A stretch of 19,625 nucleotides of DNA from JBASEY01 sp049652745 (GTDB lineage Bacteria > CSSED10-310), in assembly GCA_049652745.1 (NCBI GenBank), contig JBASEY010000043.1, positions 1-19,625 on the forward strand, written 5' to 3'. The translations under genes were made by a program, and so were the position numbers. The notes beneath the pieces were generated by a model. The model was not told the origin of the DNA, searched no databases, and saw only the letters and a list, made by a program, of their open reading frames with translations. This document shows, one piece after another, positions 7,001 through 15,306 of the stretch (positions are counted from its first letter, which is position 1; each line of letters begins with the position of its first letter).

Positions 7001-9570
7001 GCTCTTATCTGTAGCAGCAACTCCAGTAGGTCTGCGTCTTTGGTAAGCACCTCATTCCTAACTGCTCTCTCAACAAGGTTTTCATCCTGAAAACTTTCAC
7101 CAAATTTCAATTCAGGGCGAAGCCTTACTCCCATATATTTTGCGGCAATCAGCACACTGAAGTAGAGATCTTCTAGCGATAATACATTAGAGATAATTGA
7201 CACAGCAGCGAGCCGGGCGTATCCAGAGACAATCAAAGGACGCAACGCGTCCTGAGTTGAGTAGGTCTGTAGGTTTGGCGCGAGCCGTGCGGCCATCTGA
7301 CGGGAATCTGAAAATACTAGAACTTTTCTGCCGCGCAAAGGAGCCAATTTCGTGGCTTGAATTGGACTGGGCGGCTGGACTTGAATCTGTTTTGCTATCA
7401 GCGCTTGGAATGGTTGATCGCCCTTTGTCAGATGATCTTGAACAGATGATCGTCCAAATGCAGCGCTCTCACCACAGACTGCGCATGGTCGAAACTCACC
7501 TGGCTTCGCATTACAAGTCTCATCCTTGGTATCCGGTGGGTTAGAACGGCCTGCCCTAAGGTAGACCTGACGGTTTCGGGATCCCAGATTAGCTGGATTC
7601 AGACGTCCAGTTACTAAGTCGTATTCCGCTGGTTCGACTGCTTCATTGAAAACAGGTTTCTCAAGTAATAAGTCGATGGGAGCAAGTTCGTCAAAATAGC
7701 CAGTAGCCGTTCGAAACGCCCCGCCAGGCTCCGGCCATAAGAAGTCCGGATCATCTACATTATCCGTATAAGCACGGCAATAAGCTGTGCCACAGTTTCG
7801 GCACGTAACTAATTCGAGGACTCGTGCCCCACAATCACAAGTATCTCGTGGCTGGCTGAAAAGCTTTCCAGTGGGTCCACCGCGCTCTGCGGCAGGAAGG
7901 CAAGAACACTTTGGATCCATGCAGGCCCAGATGCCCGCAAGTCCTCTGTAAAAAGAGTGCACCCTGCATGGTAGCACACTAGGTTCGGTTACATCACGCC
8001 TAGCTACGCTGCCAATAGCGATCAGATTTGTGACAGCACGAGCCGCCACATTTGAAGAAACACCATCGAACAATTCTTTACCAAGTTCGTCAACAGGATA
8101 GGCCTTGGTCATTGTGAGATTGATAAGCCTTGCCATTGGTGCAAAATGGGATAGTGCATCGTAGAGCGCCCTCTGTAGTTCCCAAGGCGGCTCAACGTTC
8201 CGGTATTTTAAGAAAGACGAGATATGGGCGAGTCTAGATTCATCAGTGTCCGTTTCATAAAAGGCTTCGAGATTAATTAAATTTAGGGCATTCGCATCCT
8301 CGGGCGTCCCTTTCGCCGCTTCAGAGCGGAGCAGAAGATCTCCTTGCACGTTTCTAAAGTCAGCCAGATCTTTTCCTGTAAGTTGCGAAGCAAATTGTAC
8401 TGCATAGTTGGGGTCTCTGAAGCTTGCGCTAGTACAGATAACTTGAAGACGTTCAGCAGGAATACCTAAGCGCATGCGGAGACGACGGATAAGCAAGGCT
8501 ACTTCTGCCCCAGCAGCTCCTCGATAGAGATGCGCCTCATCGATGATAAGTAAAAGAAGTTCATCCGGGTTATCGAGCAGCCAGTCCCGAGTCCGATCAA
8601 AAATCGGTCGTTCTATGGGACGCATCAACATATATTCGAGCATCGAGTAGTTAGTGATGAGGACATCAGGTGGAGTTTCCTGCACCTCGTGTCGTGTGAC
8701 GAGTTCAGGATCTTCCGGCAATGTCACACATCTCTTAAACTCACCACTCTTTTTATCAATCCATCGCTCACCTTTCTGTCCATACCAACTAATAAGATCC
8801 GGCTTTGCTGGCCATTTTCCTCTTTTTCTTAATTCACTTACCAGCGCCTCGGCAGCTTTCTGCCGAGGTGATGCTGGTTCCTGAGCAAGTTCTAAGTTTC
8901 GAACATAGTACTTTCCGATTGGAGCAAGCCGGTCCATGTCTTTATCTTTATCGCGAACACCGGGATACAAGGTTCTGCTTGTATACCTTGCGAATCTAGC
9001 TGGCCTCCCTGACCATTCCATGAACTTTTTGACGATCCGTGGGTCGCCGAAGAGTAAACGGAGCCGTCCCAGTTGATCATTTACGAGAGCATTCATTGGG
9101 TAAAGCACAATTGCTCTCACAGCAGATGTCGAACCAAACTGCGAACCTTTATTTCTCGCCTCGCGTGCGAGTTTTCCAAGCATAGGCAACAAAAAACACT
9201 CAGTCTTACCGGACCCCGTACCAGTCATGACTACTATGCTTCGTCCCTCGACTAGCGAAAGTTTTGTTGAGATTGCCTGATGTTCATAGGGCGGGTCATG
9301 GATAAGCCGACCGAGATCACCTTCAGGTTTGGAGACAGCCGCGAAAACGTCGAGAACTGCTGGATTGAGACCGAGTTCTCGAAATGCTAAGCCTGTCTTA
9401 TAGCGAGGCGTACTCTCCAGATATGGTCTCTGATGGATCACGCCAGGCTCTTCGAGCAGCCGCCTACGCTGTGCCACAAGCGTTGGATGGCTAATATGAT
9501 AGGTTGCCTCAATGTAGTCTCTCACTGCATGATGAAGTTGCTGAATGGTTTCTCCTATAGTCAAAGACAT
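4021..9570 (-). CDS. druE: DruE-like DEAH-box helicase with DUF1998 domain
   Basis: About 1849 aa from the preferred start. Residue numbers here count from an upstream in-frame GTG at 9579, 3 codons earlier. Helicase motifs in order: Walker A TGTGSGKT (119-126), Ia YPMNALVNDQ (160-169), II DEAH (347-350), III TSAS (383-386), V MEVGIDI (about 1121-1127) and VI QRAGRAGRRG (about 1147-1156). The RecA-like halves are thus separated by more than 600 residues. Paired cysteines suggest four zinc ribbons (about 552-600, 1007-1027, 1436-1462, 1548-1580). A DUF1998 region ends in CPENCDRSCYRCLRSYKN (about 1699-1716). Size and layout match DruE, the large Druantia helicase, which should translocate on or unwind invading DNA. 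The ATG at 9570 has AGAGGTG 6 bases upstream, whereas the GTG at 9579 lies inside that ribosome site. DrmA-type helicases are the main alternative. Confidence 0.85.
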   Translation of the reverse strand: MSLTIGETIQQLHHAVRDYIEATYHISHPTLVAQRRRLLEEPGVIHQRPYLESTPRYKTGLAFRELGLNPAVLDVFAAVSKPEGDLGRLIHDPPYEHQAISTKLSLVEGRSIVVMTGTGSGKTECFLLPMLGKLAREARNKGSQFGSTSAVRAIVLYPMNALVNDQLGRLRLLFGDPRIVKKFMEWSGRPARFARYTSRTLYPGVRDKDKDMDRLAPIGKYYVRNLELAQEPASPRQKAAEALVSELRKRGKWPAKPDLISWYGQKGERWIDKKSGEFKRCVTLPEDPELVTRHEVQETPPDVLITNYSMLEYMLMRPIERPIFDRTRDWLLDNPDELLLLIIDEAHLYRGAAGAEVALLIRRLRMRLGIPAERLQVICTSASFRDPNYAVQFASQLTGKDLADFRNVQGDLLLRSEAAKGTPEDANALNLINLEAFYETDTDESRLAHISSFLKYRNVEPPWELQRALYDALSHFAPMARLINLTMTKAYPVDELGKELFDGVSSNVAARAVTNLIAIGSVARRDVTEPSVLPCRVHSFYRGLAGIWACMDPKCSCLPAAERGGPTGKLFSQPRDTCDCGARVLELVTCRNCGTAYCRAYTDNVDDPDFLWPEPGGAFRTATGYFDELAPIDLLLEKPVFNEAVEPAEYDLVTGRLNPANLGSRNRQVYLRAGRSNPPDTKDETCNAKPGEFRPCAVCGESAAFGRSSVQDHLTKGDQPFQALIAKQIQVQPPSPIQATKLAPLRGRKVLVFSDSRQMAARLAPNLQTYSTQDALRPLIVSGYARLAAVSIISNVLSLEDLYFSVLIAAKYMGVRLRPELKFGESFQDENLVERAVRNEVLTKDADLLELLLQIRASAPPESLLRAIMKSLTDSYYGLESLALASIVERPVHTLIISSWPEIPGYAETEKEKIALTRAWLRCWHRPGFWLSRMPPAWWLRDVQPRSGKFTEMHRLLRDKPARSLFEKEWIPLLLELFAERTSQNKYRLNGRELSLAIGGKWSYCQSCRTTQRPFPGKMTCVNCGQDTAVLINPDVDPVFTARKGYYRASTIDALKTPPIVPMALIAAEHTAQLNAAQAEEVFSKAEEHELLFQDVDLGPDDSGRERPAIDVLSCTTTMEVGIDIGSLSGVSLRNMPPARANYQQRAGRAGRRGNAVATVTAFGSADSHDDYYFTHPDQMIRGAVDDPTLTLDNPEIARRHVTAYLLQRYHQAKLPTIRPEDQPHLFAVLGTVTDFKDVNKVLNRIDLEHWLRSYEAELKEDVTAWLPNEIPIADRHALLNTLIEGTLTPIDDAINYASSTSSNAGLANKVLAKKGNDEGRTNLEAADEQGEEIPGRDPASENLLDRLLYKGVLPRYAFPTDVATFYVFNPNDSSDYHTAFRFTPSQGLPVALSEYAPGKEVWIGSKLWTSGAIYSPMQNDLYRAWQSRRLYYECRYCHYAKTTSLEEGSRNEVRDCEACGGVGTFGPARYWLRPPGFAHPVSKEEGTSPDDQPAKSYATRAKLTMQTPPDEAKWTRLNDRIRVYYTRQHLLVTNRGPREEGYTYCTKCGLIEPTALPKGVVGAAHRKPYPDRRDENCPGGGATKGLVLGTDFISDVLLISIRVNSPLTLAPGLLATEVVLRTISEALTKAACNRLELEAKELQAEYRPALTVAGREGREAEIYLYDTLPGGAGFAQRVGHHGIAVFEDALHILEECPENCDRSCYRCLRSYKNKFEHDLLDRQLGASLMRFLIHGNYPTMDPSRLAMSTDLLFEDLRRQDLGGLTIERNHQMSIPGFGSVTIPIYVRRSDGSEYIIGLHGPLTPDDPPDQLLREIKEFCPSIPVYLYDEMVVRRNLPAATSRLIAQIG

Positions 9571-9583
9571 CTTGCTCACCTCT

Positions 9584-10675
9584 TTATGTTTGCTTTGCGT
9601 TTATTATTAGTTCGTCAAGCCACAACTCATTACGAGCGAATCTAAGTTCCTCCTCGAGTTCAGTTTCAGTCATCCGATAGGCAAATAAACATCGCGAACT
9701 TGTAACTGGCTCGCCAACTGCATCCCATCTACGCTGAGCCCACATTGGTACGGGTGAGAAAAACTCAACCACTCGAGTGTCAGCTGGGCCAGGACGCACT
9801 CTAAACCTCTGCGGTTCGCCGCGTTGTGCATCAATCGCCATTTGCAGGCGCCAAGCCTCGTCACATCCTCGCCATCGGCCCCCTGCAATTGGAAAATCGA
9901 TAAGGCGCTCAGGATTACCATTGCGCAGTTGGACATAACACCATAATTTTGCGCCATATGCCTGACTTCGTCGTGCCACGAAACGTCCCGATTGAGAGCG
10001 TGGTTCTACCCAGCGACCGCGGTAGTAATCAACAGGACGTTCAGAGTCTAGTATTAAGAGTCCGGGAACATCGCGCGATGGTTGTGCGGAATCTAAAAGG
10101 TTGCCAACGCGCAATACGTGCTGTTCAGCGGTTTCGGCTGGAGGCATTTTCAACCAATCCTTATAGGACAGTTCTATAAGATCAAGTTGAACAAGGTCGC
10201 CACGTAGGTCCTCCCCCGGAGTCGGGCTTAACCGCCGCAAATGATTTACATACTCGATGCGAGTCTCAAGTTCATCAGGTAATGCTGAGAATTCTCCAGA
10301 TGTGATCCCTAGCAAAATAACTGTGCCGCTCATGCGGATGACAAATGATGGCGGCGCAGCATATAGCGTCGCAATGTTCTTATGCATTGAATCCTCTGTT
10401 ACATCGTTGTGTTCAAGGATATCGCCATGGGCAATCATAGCGTTTAACGTATTTTCGACAACAGTCTTCAATACTTCAAGGTCGTCCACTAAACCTCGCA
10501 GCGGCTGAACTACAGCACGTACAATCGTTGGGGCCGTACAGGGGCAAAGAAAACTCGCTACCCTACGAAGAGCTCCCGCGATCCCTTCGACCGATGCAAG
10601 ATCAAGGGAGTCAGGATCAAGTCCCAACTCATCAATTTTGTGCGCGTGTACCTCAGATACAGATAGCTTTCTCAT
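9584..10675 (-). CDS. Unrecognised 363-aa protein of the Druantia-like operon
   Basis: The family is not recognised. The first 85 or so residues are helical and could form a winged-helix-like fold, including SFLCPCTAPTIVRAVV. The middle (about 115-240) alternates strands and helices. The C-terminal part is Trp- and Arg-rich (RGRWVEPRSQSG, GGRWRGCDEAW, PMWAQRRWDAVG) and ends in an acidic helix. No catalytic motif was seen. The ATG at 10675 overlaps the stop of the preceding gene as ATGA and has GGAGG 5 bases upstream; the in-frame GTG at 10681 is not needed. It stops 13 bases before the druE ATG. By position it could stand for DruD or DruC of type I Druantia, but I cannot show homology. Confidence 0.75.
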   Translation of the reverse strand: MRKLSVSEVHAHKIDELGLDPDSLDLASVEGIAGALRRVASFLCPCTAPTIVRAVVQPLRGLVDDLEVLKTVVENTLNAMIAHGDILEHNDVTEDSMHKNIATLYAAPPSFVIRMSGTVILLGITSGEFSALPDELETRIEYVNHLRRLSPTPGEDLRGDLVQLDLIELSYKDWLKMPPAETAEQHVLRVGNLLDSAQPSRDVPGLLILDSERPVDYYRGRWVEPRSQSGRFVARRSQAYGAKLWCYVQLRNGNPERLIDFPIAGGRWRGCDEAWRLQMAIDAQRGEPQRFRVRPGPADTRVVEFFSPVPMWAQRRWDAVGEPVTSSRCLFAYRMTETELEEELRFARNELWLDELIINAKQT

Positions 10676-13617
10676 GCCCACCTCCAGCCTGCGTAAAGTT
10701 GTCCTGGCAATAATTGCGACTTGGTGTGATACTTGTTAATCGCGAGAACAAGAAACCGCGCTGCTCTTGCCGTTGTCGGCGCTTCCATGAGGCGTTCCAA
10801 CCCCGCTCCAAGCCTTTCTCCGGCCCAAGCCTTGACTCCTGCAGGATCACTTGCAAGCCTCAAAGCTAGTTCAGAAATCCATTCCACACTTAATTCGTGA
10901 GCAGACGAAGAAGAGTGAAGCAAAAGACACTTCGAAGCTAGCGATGCAAACCGTTTGACCCTCTCGTTACATGTGATGAGAGCAAGGTCCACGTAATCAC
11001 GGGCGAGGACTAAACCAACTTCTTGTTCATCTTGCCGTTTTGAAATAGCTTTTTGCAATAACTCCATACTGCTATCTCCCTTAGAGGCGTCGATCTCAGC
11101 CTTCGCCCAAGTATCACCACCAAGTAAACTCGCGACAAAGCATGCAAACGCTTCCAAAACTCCTTGTTGTCTAATCGTTGAAATGATATTGCCAGGCAAC
11201 CTTGCGCTACCCCAAAGGCTTGCTATTTGAAGTGTGCGGATTATCGATTCTTTTGAACGCGGTCCTCCCTCAATATTAGAGCGGCATCCAAGACCTACCA
11301 ATCCTTTAATATTCATAGGAGGAACGATTATCCCAGCCATGAAGCCATACATACGTGCAACATACAATCCGCCGGTTTCTGGAACATCGTATTCTGAGGT
11401 AATTTCGATTTTCTCCTCAATGCATGGTGTCTCGAAGGCCATGTGTGTAACTTCGGGGGGTGCATCGGCACCAATGTCATCAAGCAAGCGGATAAAATAG
11501 CCCTGGCTACGCCGTCGTATTGCCCAACGAAGAGGAGTGAAGTCTCTCTCGCAGCGTACTTTGAACGCGCCTAGTTCATCTGCTGTGAAATCAAGCTCGC
11601 AGATACGTGTTGTATCATAGAAATTTTTGGCTACTTCTGTTTTTCGAAAGCATTTTTCGAAGTGGTCACGCCATTTATCTGCAGTAACCGGCAGAGGAAT
11701 AGGAGGTAGTTGTTTAGTAACAGTCGCAACATTGCCATCTCTTTCAAAAAAAGAAACTCGGCATTTAACAACGCGATTGGCTGGACCTCTGATCGTTACA
11801 TCAACACGCCCTTCCCAAATTTGTTCAAGCGTCGGCGCCGAAGGCTCCATATATACCATTAGGGGGCCTCGCGAACTTTCGCCGGGTGCCCATGAACGTT
11901 CATCTCGGATACGTATCACAACATCCAGATCGCCGATCAACTCAGCCTCTTCTGTCAGGCTATTCTGGGCAGAGATCCGAACAGTATGAAGACCAATCGA
12001 AAGGTTGGGAAACTCAATGAAAGTCGGCTCACCTGGCATCACCGGTGTCAAATCAAGGCATAAATTTTCATTAGTCTCCATCGAGATCATGAGATGAGCT
12101 AATGAATGATCTGTCTGAATACCAAGACAAGGGCACTCTGAAGCAAGCCACTCGCCGTGGCCTTCTCCATCCCAGACAACAGCAGATAGTCCAGCTGGCC
12201 AGACCTCAATTGTCTTCCTTTGCCCTAGTCCAAGGTGTCGTAGCGTTTCTTCCCAATCTTCGTCAAGGGCTAAAGGAATGTCCAAAATAGCGCCATATGC
12301 ACCTTGACATGAGAGGTTAATTGGAATGGCATGACCATTTGAACTGACTGGACCGGTCGTGCTGACCATAATGTACCGCTCCCCTGGTCGAACGCGTAAA
12401 CTCCGGCATTCGTAGGCAAGCCCGTCGGATGCGATCCTAAAGAGCCAGGTGGAGCCAGGGCGAAGGAGGCACTCCGTACGGAGGAGATATTCGAGTTCAG
12501 GATTTGTCTGCTCGAAGCGCAATAAAACCTCATCAGAAAGTGGCCACTGAGCAAGCGTTACACGCTGTGCGCCGTGCAAACACCGTCCTCTTGCAAGCGG
12601 TCTTCCCGCAGCACCAGTGACAACACAACGCGAACCCGTGAGTATATCCTTTGTTTGAGGAAATCGGATGATCAGATGAGACAGATTTGGAATCTCGAGC
12701 GAAACCTCCCATGAAATATTTGTCGAATCTGTCGGTCGAAGGACGAGTCGAGGTTCAATCCCAAGTTTTGCAACCTCTGCTCTTGCAGCGGCCAGGTTAC
12801 CTACGATGGAGATGGAAGGTTTCATGACTTGATCTGGCAATTTGAGACCACGAATTTGCACGCGTTCTGTAGCAACGCTACGAGCCCCGCGGAGCCACTC
12901 ACGCGCTCGGCGTTCTCTGTCTAAATCTTTCCCAATTCTGCTAAGCGTCATTGGATGAATAAGGTGCTCTGTGCCGAATTCGCCCTGAAGGAGCAAGGCA
13001 GTTGCAATCTGACCCAATAGTTGTGGCTCTTGAACAAGATTTTGGAAACGCGATGTGGCATTCCAACTGTGTAGGGCAATGAGATCACCAAATTTTGAGG
13101 GTAACTCAGAGGAAAACTCGAATAGTTCTGCAGAGAAAAAGTGCCTCACTTCGTAGAGAATACGAGCAAGCTGTCTTTGAAGATCTGTAGGAAGTATGGC
13201 ATGCGTGATTGGCCAACAGATGATTGAAAAATGTTTAGCCCATGTTCCGCCTGGCTCTACGCCATTGAATTCTTCCTGGAACCAGCGAAAGCAATCGCGA
13301 ATCCAGTAGCGATCTCCGTAGATAGTCCAACCCGGAGTCTCTTCCTCAAATGTCTGCCAGTATTCATTACCTGAATAGCCATATCCAATCTCAGAGGCAT
13401 AGACTATCCAAGCAAGTGCGTGGTCCCATGCTGGCGGACCGTCGGCAATGTGTGCTCGCACTGCAGTCATCAAAGCCCGAATCTCGGATATATCAAGACC
13501 ATGCTCAAGGCCAAAAATTTGCCTGTTTTGGAACCTGCTTTTTCTATGAGCAGATAATACTCTGAAGTGACATTCAAGGCGTTTATGCCATTGTGCAAGG
13601 TTCATAGCCATTACCAT
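10672..13617 (-). CDS. Unrecognised 981-aa protein of the Druantia-like operon
   Basis: A large protein with no recognised enzyme motif. Residues 1-230 are helical and Trp-rich (EYWQTFEEETPGW, GGTWAKHFSIICWPITH, then LQRQLARILYEVRHFFS). About 270-640 look strand-rich, with Ig-like stretches such as PGEPTFIEFPNLSIGLHTVR. The C-terminal third returns to helices. There is no signal peptide or membrane helix, so it should be cytoplasmic. It overlaps the druA stop: ATG at 13617 or, as TAATG, at 13611. It ends in an ATGA overlap with the next gene, so expression is probably coupled. It sits where DruB and DruC sit in type I Druantia and is long enough to replace both, which is inference from position and size only. 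Confidence 0.75.
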   Translation of the reverse strand: MVMAMNLAQWHKRLECHFRVLSAHRKSRFQNRQIFGLEHGLDISEIRALMTAVRAHIADGPPAWDHALAWIVYASEIGYGYSGNEYWQTFEEETPGWTIYGDRYWIRDCFRWFQEEFNGVEPGGTWAKHFSIICWPITHAILPTDLQRQLARILYEVRHFFSAELFEFSSELPSKFGDLIALHSWNATSRFQNLVQEPQLLGQIATALLLQGEFGTEHLIHPMTLSRIGKDLDRERRAREWLRGARSVATERVQIRGLKLPDQVMKPSISIVGNLAAARAEVAKLGIEPRLVLRPTDSTNISWEVSLEIPNLSHLIIRFPQTKDILTGSRCVVTGAAGRPLARGRCLHGAQRVTLAQWPLSDEVLLRFEQTNPELEYLLRTECLLRPGSTWLFRIASDGLAYECRSLRVRPGERYIMVSTTGPVSSNGHAIPINLSCQGAYGAILDIPLALDEDWEETLRHLGLGQRKTIEVWPAGLSAVVWDGEGHGEWLASECPCLGIQTDHSLAHLMISMETNENLCLDLTPVMPGEPTFIEFPNLSIGLHTVRISAQNSLTEEAELIGDLDVVIRIRDERSWAPGESSRGPLMVYMEPSAPTLEQIWEGRVDVTIRGPANRVVKCRVSFFERDGNVATVTKQLPPIPLPVTADKWRDHFEKCFRKTEVAKNFYDTTRICELDFTADELGAFKVRCERDFTPLRWAIRRRSQGYFIRLLDDIGADAPPEVTHMAFETPCIEEKIEITSEYDVPETGGLYVARMYGFMAGIIVPPMNIKGLVGLGCRSNIEGGPRSKESIIRTLQIASLWGSARLPGNIISTIRQQGVLEAFACFVASLLGGDTWAKAEIDASKGDSSMELLQKAISKRQDEQEVGLVLARDYVDLALITCNERVKRFASLASKCLLLHSSSSAHELSVEWISELALRLASDPAGVKAWAGERLGAGLERLMEAPTTARAARFLVLAINKYHTKSQLLPGQLYAGWRWA

Positions 13618-14867
13618 GATGGTCCCGGACCACCGTTAAGCAGGCATTCCATTATCCTGCAACGTTCAAAATACATATAACGTTTATCTCGCGACGCTCT
13701 TGGTATTATCCACCGATTCAAACAGAATTCCATTATTTCGGAAGCTGGAAGAACGCAGGAAAAAACGTTTTTTTGTGTGCCCTGCAGGATTTCTTGCCAA
13801 TTATTGGATAAAGGTATTGCATATACCTCCCGCGCTATTCCATGATTCAGAATGTCGTTGCCATCAAGCCCTATCTTCTCTAAAGCAACTCGAGCAACAC
13901 GGAATTTCCAGTTTGGTCCCATACCGAACCGATTTCCTGTTGCATAAGGATGACCGACTGCTTCCAGATAGCCCCGCATTTTTTCGAATATCTCACCAGA
14001 TAGATGAAAATGGCCAAAACCGCGCGTCTCTCCTATCCTAATAAACTGAGGTCCATTAGGTATTGCAAGCCGGTTGTAAAGAGAAGACCGCCCCAATGCA
14101 GATGTAGTTGTAAGCAATACAAGCCTTGCTCTATTTTTTTTCCCGCTGATAACGGCTTCTCGCCCCAAATACTTGCGGTCATATACCTCTTGAACCTCTT
14201 TACTCCCCATCAACGCAGCAACCAGTTTTCCGCCAATGAGTTGAGAATACGGAGGCACTGAGCCGACAACATAGGCATCCATTATGTGTTTTAGGCGATC
14301 TTTGCGATCTTCGAATGTCCAACCAATCCATTTATCGCGAGCCGAAAGATTGAATACAGGGTCACCGAGAGCAAAGAGCCCAATAAGTTGACCGTTCTGC
14401 TTGTCTCTAACGAGAAAACGTATCCTCCGGCCAAATCCTTGAGATACTGGTACTGACCATAAAAGAGATGCAAACCTGAAAAGCCGAGACTCTTCTGATT
14501 CTGGCCTGACTTCTATGAGTTCAGGGGATATCGCTTCAGGATCAACTTGTCTACCATTTGCAAAGTTCATAACCAAATCAGGGCCAAATTGCTCAATAAA
14601 TGCCCTATTACTCCGCAATATATCGATCCTTTTTTTTGAGTGGAAATCTCGTATTCTTTGCTTTGTTAGTTGTCCCTCAATTAAGTATCCTTTCCCGTTC
14701 TTGGAAAATCCAAGTTTCTTGAGTTGTTCATGAAGAGCTTCTTGAAGTTCTGTTTTGTTCTGAGAACAAGAATATGAAGAAAGCTTTTCACTCTCTTTTG
14801 AATGCTGTGGATCAGTTTGATGAGAGTGTTGAATTTTGTTTGGAGATAAGGCTTCGGGGTTTTTCAT
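13611..14867 (-). CDS. druA: DruA-like protein (DUF4338 family)
   Basis: This 418-aa protein has a polar, probably disordered N-terminus (1-40), then a helical segment and the DUF4338 core. Landmarks are RIRFLVRDKQNGQLIGLFAL (148-167), the LSARDKWIGW signature (174-183), the helix LIGGKLVAALMGS (210-222), the strand and turn LVLLTTTSALGRSSLYNRL (249-267) and TRGFGHFHLS (281-290). DUF4338 defines DruA, the marker of type I Druantia. Its biochemical role is not established to my knowledge. The ATG at 14867 overlaps the stop of the 51-aa gene as ATGA and has AGAGGA 7 bases upstream. The last codons overlap the 981-aa gene. The match is from recalled motifs, not a profile search. Confidence 0.8.
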   Translation of the reverse strand: MKNPEALSPNKIQHSHQTDPQHSKESEKLSSYSCSQNKTELQEALHEQLKKLGFSKNGKGYLIEGQLTKQRIRDFHSKKRIDILRSNRAFIEQFGPDLVMNFANGRQVDPEAISPELIEVRPESEESRLFRFASLLWSVPVSQGFGRRIRFLVRDKQNGQLIGLFALGDPVFNLSARDKWIGWTFEDRKDRLKHIMDAYVVGSVPPYSQLIGGKLVAALMGSKEVQEVYDRKYLGREAVISGKKNRARLVLLTTTSALGRSSLYNRLAIPNGPQFIRIGETRGFGHFHLSGEIFEKMRGYLEAVGHPYATGNRFGMGPNWKFRVARVALEKIGLDGNDILNHGIAREVYAIPLSNNWQEILQGTQKNVFSCVLPASEIMEFCLNRWIIPRASRDKRYMYFERCRIMECLLNGGPGPSW

Positions 14868-15019
14868 CCCGCGTCCTCTGAGATTTCAGATACTGTGAAG
14901 TTCTGAATGATAAAAGATACCTGCACGTTCATACGATGGGACTCATCATCCCAATCCTCAGATTGGGATGATATAAGATCAATAAAACGGCGGCAGAAAT
15001 TATCTTTGTTAAAGGCCAT
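14864..15019 (-). CDS. 51-aa acidic protein coupled to druA
   Basis: The frame starts at the ATG at 15019, two bases after the stop of the HTH gene, with a purine-rich site (GAGAAGAGGG) about 5 bases upstream. It ends in an ATGA overlap with druA. The protein starts MAFNKDNFCRRFIDLISSQS, continues with an acidic turn (EDWDDESHRM) and one hydrophobic strand (NVQVSFIIQNF). No family is recognised. The frame also extends upstream to an ATG at 15061, but that would overlap the HTH gene and lacks a good ribosome site. Precise junctions on both sides argue that it is a real gene, perhaps a regulator or small component of the defence system. Confidence 0.65.
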   Translation of the reverse strand: MAFNKDNFCRRFIDLISSQSEDWDDESHRMNVQVSFIIQNFTVSEISEDAG

Positions 15020-15021
15020 GT

Positions 15022-15216
15022 CTACCCTCTTCTCCCATACGCATTTTGCTGCTTCATCCATTCATTGATGGACTCCCGAAGGAAGCGCAGGTGTCGGCCC
15101 ACTTTTTGGGCAGGAATTTTGCCCTCTCGGACGAGTTTATAAAGCGTCGACTTAGGGATTTTCAGATAAACGGATAACTCCTCAATAGTTAGGATACTGT
15201 CCAGCTTGCTGTCCAT
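15022..15216 (-). CDS. Small HTH protein, MerR-like excisionase family (HTH_17 type)
   Basis: This 64-aa protein has the excisionase-type helix-turn-helix: SILTIEELSVYLKIPKSTLY, then KLVREGKIPAQKVGRHLRFL with the wing, then a helix INEWMKQQ. It binds DNA as a directionality factor or repressor. Placed first in the operon, right behind its promoter, it most likely autoregulates the defence genes, since the integrase is more than 2 kb away and separated by other genes. The ATG at 15216 has AGAGGTG 6 bases upstream; the GTG at 15225 lies within that ribosome site and was rejected. It lies 2 bases from the start of the 51-aa gene. Confidence 0.85.
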   Translation of the reverse strand: MDSKLDSILTIEELSVYLKIPKSTLYKLVREGKIPAQKVGRHLRFLRESINEWMKQQNAYGRRG

Positions 15217-15277
15217 CAGAAACACCTCTGAAGCGTTTAGATAAATTTATTCTCAATACATCTCATCGCAAAGATAT

Positions 15278-15306
15278 TTGTTACAGTAATTATCAGTTCA
15301 TGTCAA
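15278..15306 (-). promoter_or_regulatory. Predicted sigma-70 promoter of the defence operon
   Basis: The minus strand has a consensus -35 box TTGACA (15301-15306), a 17-base spacer and a weak -10 box TAACAA (15278-15283). The box lies about 60 bases before the HTH gene start. A perfect -35 with a poor -10 fits a promoter that is repressed or activator-assisted. Confidence 0.5.

Noticed and set aside
4021..9570. DISARM (drmA/drmB) interpretation of the helicase
   Set aside because: Helicase and DUF1998 are in one protein and DruA is present, whereas DISARM has them in separate genes with a phospholipase-D-like gene; none is here.
9571..9579. Upstream GTG start for druE (and similar GTG or TTG starts at 10681, 15225 and 18608)
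   Set aside because: In each case the alternative start lies in or before a good ribosome site whose spacing fits the downstream ATG.
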